Of a stretch of 64,000 nucleotides of DNA, positions 37,226-46,264 are shown in pieces. How positions within the stretch are numbered: position 1 is the first letter of the stretch; every line of letters begins with the position of its first letter. The stretch spans positions 2,733-66,732 of the forward strand of contig MLAK01000736.1 of NCBI GenBank assembly GCA_001839685.1, in the 5' to 3' direction. The notes under the pieces are model-generated. The model searched no databases. It worked only from the letters and a program-made list of their open reading frames with translations, and had not been told where the DNA came from. A program made the translations under genes and the position numbers. This DNA comes from Tritrichomonas foetus (taxonomy: Eukaryota; Parabasalia; Tritrichomonadida; Tritrichomonadidae).

Positions 37226-39562
37226 TTAGTATGTTCCATAAGCCGGGTAAGTTCCATTTTCAAACATATTGCATCGCAAATAATATTCATCATTATTATT
37301 AGATATTTTCTTCCAAGTCGCAACACCCGATCCAAGTGCCCATCCGAGACAGAGTGAGCAGAAAATCACAGAAATGTTAAGGATCATTGACATTGCATTA
37401 TTTGATTGACAGTCCAAAAGATCATCTGCCATTTCGAGCATTTCTTTTGCAGCATCATCAATCTCATTTTCAATGACATCTACACACTTCCAAACATCTG
37501 CGGCCTTTTGGCTGAAGCCACTGACCTTCTTTTTAATTCCTTTCTGAATTTGAATTGGTGCCAATTTAAGAAGACTGAAAGAGCCGACTTGTAAATCATG
37601 AACTCTATCTTCGTTTTCAAGTTCATCGAAAAATGCCATAGAAATTGATTCATCTGAAGAATCATTTCTTTTTCCTTTATTCCTCCTTCTCTTCTGAATT
37701 TGAAGTAACTTTTTATCCCACTTTATAAGTCTTGGTAGATTAAATGAACATGGTCTCAATGCAACATCAGCCCTTAAGAATAAAGGTGAAATTAAAGCAG
37801 TTCCAATTGGTGTCACAAAAATAAGAACAAATAAAACATTTCCGACAGCTGATGGAAGCTTCACAAGACCACCTACTTGAAGTGCTGCAAAAAGTGCCGC
37901 AATTCCACCAACAAAATAAGAAAATCCATTAATTACATTATGCAAAATGGAGGTGTATGGTGTTGTAAAGAGTTGTGAGAATGAAATTGTAATTGAAGCA
38001 ATAAAGAAGAGCCATGGAATAATCTTTGCCGCATATTCTTGAACTGAAGGAACAGGAAAAACAGGGAAAAGTGAGGCAAAGAAAGATACAAAATTCTTAA
38101 TTTGTGTAAAATTGAAATAATATAAAGCTTGATTAAATCTATAGGATGGAAATAGATAAACTCCAGAGCTGTTTAGAATGTTCACAAGTGATACAAATTT
38201 ACATTCAATATTTTTCGTTGGTCCAGGAAGAGATGTAACAATATCTAAATTATTCTGGAAAATTTGACGTTCCATTTGAAGGAAAATTGCAAGGAAATAA
38301 ATTTCTAGAAGAACAACTGGAACTAAATAAATGGATGATAAATCGTTTTCTGTGACTTGGTTTGAATCAGAAAGTACTTTATATTGAAGTGGCGCTCTTT
38401 CTGGATCATAGTAACAAATTGAAGTACATGGCGGGACAGTATTTGCAGAAATTTTTGAACAATTGATGCAACCTTGATTAGGACGCTTCATAAAGTATTG
38501 CACAAATGATTCAGTATTCGATCTGAAATCGTAAAATTGATAGTAATCACAGGTAATTTTGGTAGTTGAAGTAGATTGAAGAACCATATTCAAAACAGGG
38601 AGGAGAACTAGACCCGAAACGAGAACAACTGATTTGAATGCAAGACGACGAAGCCTCTTGAAAATCCGATAGGTGAGTGGAAAGAACCACGCAATATTGA
38701 ATAAAAGTCGAAGTGAAAATCCAGTAAGAAGGGCATAAGAAATGATATTACAAATATATGCAATATCCTTTAATTGGACGCCATCATAAGATTTGGAAAT
38801 TAGCTTTTCCCAGCCAACACAATATAATGTGAGAACAGTCACAAACAGTACAACTGATAGTATTAAATCTACTATTTTACGAACAAGTGTAAAGCGGTCG
38901 GCATCGAAGGGAAGACAAAGATCGTAATTGGCGATTGTTTTTTTTAATCGTTTCTGGCGCTCGTCGATTTCTGGCGTACTGCGGTCTTTTATAATTCGAC
39001 TGAGGAAAATTGCTGTTATTTGATGGACTGACTTTTTGTAGAAATGCCTTTTGTTTTTCTTGAGAAATGGCCATAAGAAAAATAAAAATCGTAAAACGAA
39101 GTAGATAACGCCTGTAATTGTCAGTGCTATAGCGACCTTTCTCTGCTCTTCGTACTTTTTGGCAAGGAAGAGGATCCCAAATAGGCACATTCCTGGACAA
39201 AACAAATCGAGTAAATACAAATAGAGGCGCCACGACGGAAAGAAGAAAAGAATGTATAACAAATTGACAAGAGCAAAGATAATAGTTGCAAATAAGGCGA
39301 CACGTAAGGGTGCTGCAATACTATTAAAAGATCTGATAAAATCAAATGGTTTCAAAAAAACTTTTGCAGCTGGTCCAAAATTGAGCGATATGAATTCTTC
39401 GATAGCTTCTGTGGTTGACGAACTTTCTTTATTCGAGCTTTGAATTGATTGATCTGTGGTGTCGAGCGGAATGATGGCAAACTGAATGAAAGTAATAATA
39501 AAAGAAATAGTAGTGAGAGTGAAAAGCTGTAATTCTTTCCACGCGTAGAAACACCGACCCAT
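37226..39562 (-). CDS. Large polytopic membrane protein of unknown function
   Basis: 778 aa; I do not recognise the family. About 12-13 hydrophobic segments are visible, for example at about residues 11-31, 88-108, 112-133, 144-168, 235-253, 270-298, 312-331, 407-428, 510-530, 535-560, 570-590 and a last one near 730-752. There is no cleavable signal peptide. A non-membrane loop around residues 335-400 holds several cysteines (CDYYQFYDF, QGCINCSKI, PPCTSICYYDPE), which suggests an extracytoplasmic disulfide-bonded loop. A long polar cytoplasmic segment with RRRNKGKRN and an amphipathic helix lies at about 625-725. The C-terminus is short. It might be a transporter or scramblase-like protein, but no signature supports that. 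Start ATG at 39562. Confidence 0.8.
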   Translation of the reverse strand: MGRCFYAWKELQLFTLTTISFIITFIQFAIIPLDTTDQSIQSSNKESSSTTEAIEEFISLNFGPAAKVFLKPFDFIRSFNSIAAPLRVALFATIIFALVNLLYILFFFPSWRLYLYLLDLFCPGMCLFGILFLAKKYEEQRKVAIALTITGVIYFVLRFLFFLWPFLKKNKRHFYKKSVHQITAIFLSRIIKDRSTPEIDERQKRLKKTIANYDLCLPFDADRFTLVRKIVDLILSVVLFVTVLTLYCVGWEKLISKSYDGVQLKDIAYICNIISYALLTGFSLRLLFNIAWFFPLTYRIFKRLRRLAFKSVVLVSGLVLLPVLNMVLQSTSTTKITCDYYQFYDFRSNTESFVQYFMKRPNQGCINCSKISANTVPPCTSICYYDPERAPLQYKVLSDSNQVTENDLSSIYLVPVVLLEIYFLAIFLQMERQIFQNNLDIVTSLPGPTKNIECKFVSLVNILNSSGVYLFPSYRFNQALYYFNFTQIKNFVSFFASLFPVFPVPSVQEYAAKIIPWLFFIASITISFSQLFTTPYTSILHNVINGFSYFVGGIAALFAALQVGGLVKLPSAVGNVLFVLIFVTPIGTALISPLFLRADVALRPCSFNLPRLIKWDKKLLQIQKRRRNKGKRNDSSDESISMAFFDELENEDRVHDLQVGSFSLLKLAPIQIQKGIKKKVSGFSQKAADVWKCVDVIENEIDDAAKEMLEMADDLLDCQSNNAMSMILNISVIFCSLCLGWALGSGVATWKKISNNNDEYYLRCNMFENGTYPAYGTY

Positions 39563-41281
39563 TACTTTTCTTTTTTGCTTTTTTGTCTTGCTTTTAATTT
39601 TTCAAAGAGTTTTGAGCCTTTTTGAATACTTGTTAGATATCATTATTCAAATCATGTTCATCTCAATTCAGATTTTCATATTCCAACAAACTTTTTCTAC
39701 AATGTCCTCATCTTTCCTGAGATTTTTTTAAATCAATTATTCAATGAGTTATAATGAAATATATTTCAATAATGTCTCTAGCAAGTTAGAAGTTTTTCAA
39801 TGGCTCGTTATATTTAGGGCCAAATTCAAGGTTAAATGCTTTACAAGATGAAAGATCATGTGATCTCATTCATCAGATATTTTTCACTGATTTTTGATCG
39901 TGATCTTTACATCGATAACATTGGAAATGAATAGGTCAGAATGATAAGAACATTTTTGAAGAAATGAATGAGAAATTAAAAGAAAAAAAATCCAATTTGT
40001 CAAAATCAAATGCGACCGTTTTATCGTGAATATCTAAGGTCAAAAGAAATGTCAAATTAACGAAAAGTGTTCACGAATAATTCGGTCATACTTTTTACGA
40101 TAGATGAAATTGAGAGCATCTGTCAGTCAGGAAAAATGCCATTCAATTCAAAAATAACTTCAGAATTTTTTTGGATAAAACGTGATTTGAATACGGAAAT
40201 GTGATATCAAAAAATATAAAACATCATTTAGGTCTTATCAGGCATATTCAACAATTGTGAATCATATGCATAAATAAGAAAACAACAAATGTGATATCTC
40301 AACTGATGAAAATAAATTTTTGCCTAACAACAATTTGGTTATAGTTTGCTAATAAATTGATGATCAGGAATTAATCTCCAGCGCAATAATTTATTTCCTT
40401 TTCCTTTTTAATTCACTCCTCTTAAAGCATTTTAATTTCCATTCTATAAATATATAAAAATAATTTATTATTATTTTTGTACATCAAGGAATAACAATTG
40501 ATTACAACATATCATTGAAATTATATTCCTGTGTAAATAAGGCTATTTGATGGACCATATATCGATTTTTCTAATCTTTCAAAAGGCCAAAAATTGCACT
40601 TTTTGACTTATTTTTATTCAAAAAGTTTACATGAACTTCACCAAATTTGAAACGTAACTAACGGTCAATTGTGACTCTTGATATATAGCAAGATGTAACC
40701 AATGACTTTGAACATAAGGTAAATTGGAAGAAATACGACTGACACTTCGACAAATGACAATAAATTCGATTCGAGATTAAAGTGATAAAACTCTTATAAA
40801 ATGGGTTATTCACAATTTACCTAAGCGTAAATATTAATTACACCGATTAGTTCTTTGTAAAAATGGAATCTTTTCGGAATATTTATTCAATACCTTCTTC
40901 ACATTGCATGTTCTAATGATTTTTTTGAAATTTTTGAACTTTTATGAGGACAACAACAAAATATTGAGATTAATTAGAAAGATTATATTTTCAATGTTTG
41001 ATTTATGATAATTTTTGTTATTGTAAATCAATGTTGACAAGGAATTCATATCGAATTTTAATTAACTGAACTAGTTAAAGTTAAATCAATTGAAAGATTC
41101 ATCTTCTCTCATGAAACCAAACCACATTAATTATAAATTTCACGTTTTTGATTATGAAAAATTGAAATGAATTAAATTATGTTAACATATTTTATCATTA
41201 GAATTTCATTTAATGAAAAAACATTTTTTATATAGAAATCAAGAAGAAGAATAATTCTAAAGTATAGAAAAAAATTAATAT
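39563..41281. other. 1.7-kb intergenic region
   Basis: AT-rich. Several AAGGTCAAA/AAGGTTAAA-type motifs occur (for example near 39830 and 40036), similar to the M5-like motif on the minus strand. I see no ORF of significance or RNA gene. Confidence 0.45.
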
Positions 41282-41452
41282 TTAAATATTATTGGCCTTT
41301 ACGCATGGCTTGCAGTACAATTTTCGAAGTGTTCCTTCTTGAGCAGTAGAAGCATCTACTTCTATAAAAGAGGTGGTAATTCGCTCTCTGACAACTTCTC
41401 CGCAAAAGACTCCTCCATTTGGATGTGAAATTGCTTGTTTGTGCTTCTTCAT
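41282..41452 (-). CDS. Short Cys-containing ORF, unidentified or a gene fragment
   Basis: 56 codons from an ATG at 41452, with the frame open back to about 41497. It reads MKKHKQAISHPNGG, then VFCGEVVRERITTSFIEVD, and ends KLYCKPCVKANNI. The YCKPC ending recalls LIM zinc fingers; KKH followed by GG-x-x-C and VRERI recalls the C-terminus of ribosomal protein L34. Neither is complete: no upstream part of either protein fits before the UGGT-like stop 57 bases away. It is probably a relic or a very short gene, in the 3' flank of the UGGT-like gene. Confidence 0.25.
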   Translation of the reverse strand: MKKHKQAISHPNGGVFCGEVVRERITTSFIEVDASTAQEGTLRKLYCKPCVKANNI

Positions 41453-41508
41453 CTGGCAGAGTTTGTTTGTCGTGAAATGGTTTATTTACAGAATTCATGA
41501 AAAGTTAT

Positions 41509-44500
41509 TTAGTTGTATTCTTTCAAGGCTTGCTGCTTCACTTTTTCGTATTTAATACCAGAAAGACGAGCAGCATCACTTGAACAAAGTTCCACAGCAA
41601 GTGCTTTTCTTGCAAGATTTTTAGGCGATCGAGTATTGCAATAAGAAACTTCTTCAGGCAAAGTAATAAATTGTCCAAATAATTGCATAATATTGTAGAG
41701 ATCTTCAGCAATTTGATGGTCTTTATTATTTGATGCAATATTCAGTTTAAATAGCGATCTAAATCTATCACTGATATGCAACTCAGTCCAACGATCCATA
41801 TCAACCCAAATTAAAGCTGATGTATGATAAGGTCGGCTAAGTCTTTCCATAAGTGGTTTCCTTTCCATCCATGGCTTTCCTCTCTGAGTGAAAAAGTTTT
41901 CTGTCATTACTGGGGAAGCAACAATTGCAAAATTCATTCTCAAACGAGTGAATCTTCCTGCATCACCATTAAAGATTAGCTTGTGACTTAAGATAAGATA
42001 TCTTTCACTATTTTCTAAATATAAATCAATATGTGTGAACTTCCAAGTACTCATGACTTGTTCTTTCACTTTCGGTTCAGGGAAGAAATGCGGTGAATAT
42101 GTTGGTAAGAATATGGTTTTCACACCATTTATTTGATTTAAAGTGAATTTGCTTGCTATATATAATCTTACTGTTGATGTAGTATTTTTAACAACTGTAT
42201 ATAAAAGTGCTTTAACATCAGCCATATCAGCAGGATCATGTACAGTTACTACTAAATTCAGTTTTTCTGTGAATTCAGGAACAGCCAAATCTTCATTTGA
42301 TTTAATAGAACTGTAATAAAACTTGGAATGTGGAACAAAACTATCAATTACATAATATTTCGAATTTGTTCCGTTCATTTTATATTTACCAATTGGTAAA
42401 GCAGGTGAAAAATAACCATTTTCAACAATCGATGTAAAAAGCATATCATTCACAGTGAATCGAAAACCAGGTTTATCTAGAAAAGATGAAGAAACAACAG
42501 ATGATACAAAATATTCATGATTGTTATTTCCATAAGCAGTTAAATATGGACTTACTTTCACTTGATATTCACCTGAACTAATATGAATGGTGTCAGAGTC
42601 AAATCCAGAATAAAAGTGACGATGGAAATGGTTTGGAACTTGGCGATATTCATTATGATTCACGTTTGGAGTCAATTCGACTGATGCTGCACCAGAATCG
42701 ATTACATTTTTGACCATATCAATGACTTCTGGCGCATTTTCAGCGAAAGGATCAATAACAAGTTCCCATTTTAATGGACTGTGAGTTACAATTGAATCAA
42801 TTTTCAATTGAGTACTCAATTGTTCTCTAATGGAATTCCTTTCAATTCCATCAATGGCATTAGAAGCTCTGAAAAGAAGCGCAAGAGCGATTTCTTTTTT
42901 CGTTAAAGAAGTTTCAAGATTATTTGTACAAAAAACATATTCAATATATCGTTCTGCAAAATTGACTTGCTTTTTTGTCAGTTTACCTTTAAAAACAAGT
43001 GGACCTACTATGGTGAATGTATCTTTTTGGTTAACCTTTAAGAGACTGAGATCTTCATCTGTAAATTTAGAAATATCAATGTCTGTTAAAATGCTCGATT
43101 CTGACGAATTTGATTCAGAATTAATGGTGAAAGCTGAATATTTTCTATTCTCTGCATTTTGACTCATTATTGTCGCTACATGAAGAATTGCTTTTTCTGA
43201 AAATCCATTTAATGTGATGTAATTATTTAGAGTGATCACAATAGGAAGGTCAGCATCGTTTAATTCAATTGCATTATCTCTAAACCATTCATCATATTTA
43301 CTGGAATTAATATTTTCTGTTCTAACTGCTTCCTTTAAGCGGAAAACACTTTCAATGACTTTCTTTTCAAGTAATTGGAAGATTGGTCTCTCTTGAATAA
43401 ATTCACCATTAACAGATACACCTACATCTTTGATATTCAAACTTTTCACATACTGAAGTTGATTTTTTATTCTGGTTGTCATTGATGATGATTCTTTCAT
43501 TAAAGTAGGAATCTTCCTCCATCGAAGCGTAGGAATTGTGGCTTTATACGCTTTTTTAAAATTACCACGTTTATAACCATCAATCATAAATAAAACTGCA
43601 TTTCGAACGCCGAGGGTATCAACTGACTGATGCCATGAATAAGCGATATGCTTCGCTGTTTCATTTTCGAAGTCAAAATTCAACAAAAGATTAAAGTAAA
43701 TTGGAATATGTTCTTGTGCAGTTTCGTGTGCCCATCGCAACAAAGCTGGAGATTCAGGTGAATCTAAATCGAAAACTATATTCATTGTGACAATTTGTTT
43801 CTTACAACGCAATATTTGAACATAATCTTCTGTGTTGAAATTTGGCTCGTCTTTCCAATTGTCATATTGTCTTCGGAAGTCATGCCCTTCAAGTTTTTGC
43901 ATTGCTACTGTTTGAGGATTATAATAGTGTGGTTGTTTGAATCCTTTCTTAGTTAAAAGTGCTTTAGAAAAATTAAAAATTTTTGTGTTTTTATATTCTT
44001 CAAGTAATGCATCTAAGACATCATAATAATGCGGCTTTATGACACGTCCATTAATTCCAGAATAAAAATATTTTTCAGGAAGTTCACGGATTTGGTGTTG
44101 AATAGCAGCAGTATCTGTGCTGAGTTCTGTGTTTGAAGTTAAATCTTTTAATGAAGAAATTGCTTTATGTAAAAAACTAACTTTTTGTTTTCCATTTGCC
44201 AAATCTGATAATTTTCTGAGAACTGAATAATGAATGCTTTTATAAACGTTGATGTTTTGAATTGGCTCTTCTTCATAAACAGACCAACTGTGAATGCTTG
44301 GTTGACGATCAATTGGATTTTTGATTGATGCTTTTGGATTATAATAGCGAAGAGAAAGGCTTAAATTTAAGAGTCCGTAAAGCGGCTGTGAAACTGTTTT
44401 TGAGAGGGCATCTAAAATCGAGTTTTTGTTGTCGTCGGCTTTTTCAAGCTTTGATTTCACTTTGCTTAAAAGATTTGGTTCATTTTGCTCGAAAAAAACG

Positions 44501-44595
44501 ATGGTTTCATCTTTGAGGGAGGAATCTTTCCATTCGCCTTTTAATGAAATGTCTACTGATCGGCAAAGAAACGAAAAAAGGAAAATCGAAATCAT
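41509..44595 (-). CDS. UGGT-like glycoprotein glucosyltransferase homologue with degenerate GT24 domain
   Basis: 1028 aa, against about 1500 for UGGT. Signal peptide at 1-14 (MISIFLFSFLCRSV), so it is in the secretory pathway. Most of the protein corresponds to the UGGT folding-sensor region, with reduced thioredoxin-like domains and the beta-sandwich part near 620-750. The C-terminal 250 residues align to the GT24 domain end: YHTSALIWVDMDRW, then DLYNIMQL, FITLPEEVSYCNTRS and LCSSD match the corresponding UGGT segments. Where active UGGT has FVDADQIVR, this protein has IFNGDAGRF (N876, D878), so the DxD metal/UDP-glucose motif is lost. No KDEL-like retrieval signal is present; it ends LKEYN. 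It is probably a catalytically inactive paralogue that might bind misfolded glycoproteins. Confidence 0.75.
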   Translation of the reverse strand: MISIFLFSFLCRSVDISLKGEWKDSSLKDETIVFFEQNEPNLLSKVKSKLEKADDNKNSILDALSKTVSQPLYGLLNLSLSLRYYNPKASIKNPIDRQPSIHSWSVYEEEPIQNINVYKSIHYSVLRKLSDLANGKQKVSFLHKAISSLKDLTSNTELSTDTAAIQHQIRELPEKYFYSGINGRVIKPHYYDVLDALLEEYKNTKIFNFSKALLTKKGFKQPHYYNPQTVAMQKLEGHDFRRQYDNWKDEPNFNTEDYVQILRCKKQIVTMNIVFDLDSPESPALLRWAHETAQEHIPIYFNLLLNFDFENETAKHIAYSWHQSVDTLGVRNAVLFMIDGYKRGNFKKAYKATIPTLRWRKIPTLMKESSSMTTRIKNQLQYVKSLNIKDVGVSVNGEFIQERPIFQLLEKKVIESVFRLKEAVRTENINSSKYDEWFRDNAIELNDADLPIVITLNNYITLNGFSEKAILHVATIMSQNAENRKYSAFTINSESNSSESSILTDIDISKFTDEDLSLLKVNQKDTFTIVGPLVFKGKLTKKQVNFAERYIEYVFCTNNLETSLTKKEIALALLFRASNAIDGIERNSIREQLSTQLKIDSIVTHSPLKWELVIDPFAENAPEVIDMVKNVIDSGAASVELTPNVNHNEYRQVPNHFHRHFYSGFDSDTIHISSGEYQVKVSPYLTAYGNNNHEYFVSSVVSSSFLDKPGFRFTVNDMLFTSIVENGYFSPALPIGKYKMNGTNSKYYVIDSFVPHSKFYYSSIKSNEDLAVPEFTEKLNLVVTVHDPADMADVKALLYTVVKNTTSTVRLYIASKFTLNQINGVKTIFLPTYSPHFFPEPKVKEQVMSTWKFTHIDLYLENSERYLILSHKLIFNGDAGRFTRLRMNFAIVASPVMTENFFTQRGKPWMERKPLMERLSRPYHTSALIWVDMDRWTELHISDRFRSLFKLNIASNNKDHQIAEDLYNIMQLFGQFITLPEEVSYCNTRSPKNLARKALAVELCSSDAARLSGIKYEKVKQQALKEYN

Positions 44596-45240
44596 TTAGA
44601 TTAACATATATTTAAACGGTCTCCAAATTTGAAATGATGAATGGTCGATTATAATTTGACATCTGAAGGTGAAATAATAAGTAACCGTATTTTCACTTTT
44701 TTCATTATTAGGGCTATTTAATTTCTGAAATTATTCCAGCAAACTAGTCGATTTTTTCTAAATTTAAACCACTTCTAAACTTACATAATCATTTAATTTA
44801 TCACGATAGATAATGAATATTATTATTAAAAAAAATTATCTTCAATATTCCAATTATAGAAATTTTTATTTCTTGAATTTTTTTCATAAAATCCAGAGGT
44901 AGTTTTTAGTATTCGTTGTTTCATTCATATTATATCTATATTGGTAGTCTATTGTTCTTATTCAATTGAATCATAAAATTTATTGTTTTATTTTTGGCTT
45001 GATCTGAACTCACATCAAAAAAAGCTTCAGGCGAAGGTTTGTATTGCTCATTTTCTCTATCTATATAGTACTATAGCTTTCTTTCTTTTCTACTCTTTGG
45101 TGATATATTTTCGTATGCTATGATTTTAATTTTATAGATTTATGATATAAATTTCATTCTGTGATTAGAACGATTAAAGTGATGATGTGAAAGGAGACCG
45201 TTTATTTGCTTTTTATTTTATTTTTTCCTTTTTCTTTCAA
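44596..45240. other. Intergenic region with divergent promoters
   Basis: The left end holds a minus-strand TCATTT at 44637-44632 (start site about 40 nt before the UGGT-like ATG) and an AACGGT motif at 44615-44620 between them. The right end leads to the EF-hand initiator. No gene is seen. Confidence 0.5.
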
Positions 45241-45246
45241 TCACTT
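45241..45246 (+). promoter_or_regulatory. Inr (TCACTT) of the EF-hand gene
   Basis: An exact TCAYTW match with the predicted +1 A at 45243, 13 bases before the ATG at 45256. Confidence 0.7.
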
Positions 45247-45255
45247 TTTGAGTAA

Positions 45256-45822
45256 ATGTCATCGAAGACGATCATCGCTAATGTTAAAAAGACTGTTCAA
45301 GACAATGGCCCACCAGATGTTGCCACCCTCAGTAAAATGTTCAATGAAGCAGACACTAACCACCACAGCTATTTAGATTATGAAGATGAAATCGAATACG
45401 TCCTCAAACGAATGGGACTCAAACTTAAACCACGCGAACTCAAAGTTATCAAAAAAGAGCTCGATCCCGATGGTGAGGAAAAGATTTACTTGGCCAATTT
45501 CATTGCGTTTTTCGCCAAAGAACTTCCAGAAAACAGAAATAAGGTTATCAAAGAAAGCTTCAAAGCTTTATCGCCAAACGGAGAAAGCAAAGTTACGCTC
45601 GAGCAGCTTCGCCAAAGATTTGGTAATTCCGAATATACGATTATTGGAGGTCGCCGAGTGATCCTCAATCAGTTCATAAACGATTTAGCTAGATTTTTCG
45701 ATATGGATAACGATGGAACAATTACAGAAGCAGATTTTATTAACTACTATCGTGATTTTAGCGATAAAATCGAATCCGACGAACTATTCACATCTATTGT
45801 TAAAGCATTGTGGGCATTTTAA
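45256..45822 (+). CDS. Calcyphosin-like EF-hand protein
   Basis: 188 aa with four EF-hand units. EF1 loop at 33-44 (DTNHHSYLDYED) is imperfect, the second (DPDGEEKIY near 71) and third (SPNGESKVT near 107) are degenerate, and the fourth at 149-160 (DMDNDGTITEAD) is canonical. The order and the ending FDMDNDGTITEADFINYYRD to a terminal LWAF resemble calcyphosin/CAPSL, whose last EF-hand is followed by a short helix ending W-K-L. Calcyphosin-like proteins occur in ciliated cells and bind calcium. An axonemal or calcium-signalling role is inference. The initiator lies 13 bases upstream. Confidence 0.82.
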   Translation: MSSKTIIANVKKTVQDNGPPDVATLSKMFNEADTNHHSYLDYEDEIEYVLKRMGLKLKPRELKVIKKELDPDGEEKIYLANFIAFFAKELPENRNKVIKESFKALSPNGESKVTLEQLRQRFGNSEYTIIGGRRVILNQFINDLARFFDMDNDGTITEADFINYYRDFSDKIESDELFTSIVKALWAF

Positions 45823-46264
45823 GTAGATAAACCCTATTCAATTAAAATATTTTGAAAGTAGTCAATAATTTAAAAAACATTTGAATATCATTCTTAAATA
45901 AATGTCAAACAATATCATATATTTCTTTTTAATGTTTCATTCGGAATATGCACCTTATTTTATTTTGAACTTCATCTGAAATTTTTGTGATTCAAATGCT
46001 CACAGGATTCTCAACATAAATAGTTCTATTCATACCTGATGGTATTTGTTATTCCACTGGTCCCATTATAAAATATCATAAATATAATATCTTTTATGAA
46101 AAAATACAAGAAAAAGAAACAAAAAGGAAAAGAAAAGAAAACAAAAAGGAAAAGAATACAAAAAGAAAAAAGATTTGATATCTTTAATAAATCTTTATTA
46201 TAAAAATGAATATAACTATTAAAATATATATATAAATAATATTATTGTATTAAACTCTATAACC
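45823..46264. other. Intergenic region with a purine-rich tract
   Basis: Convergent 3' flanks. An A/G-only imperfect repeat with AACAAAAAGGAAAAG-like units occupies about 46098-46173. No gene is seen. Confidence 0.5.
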
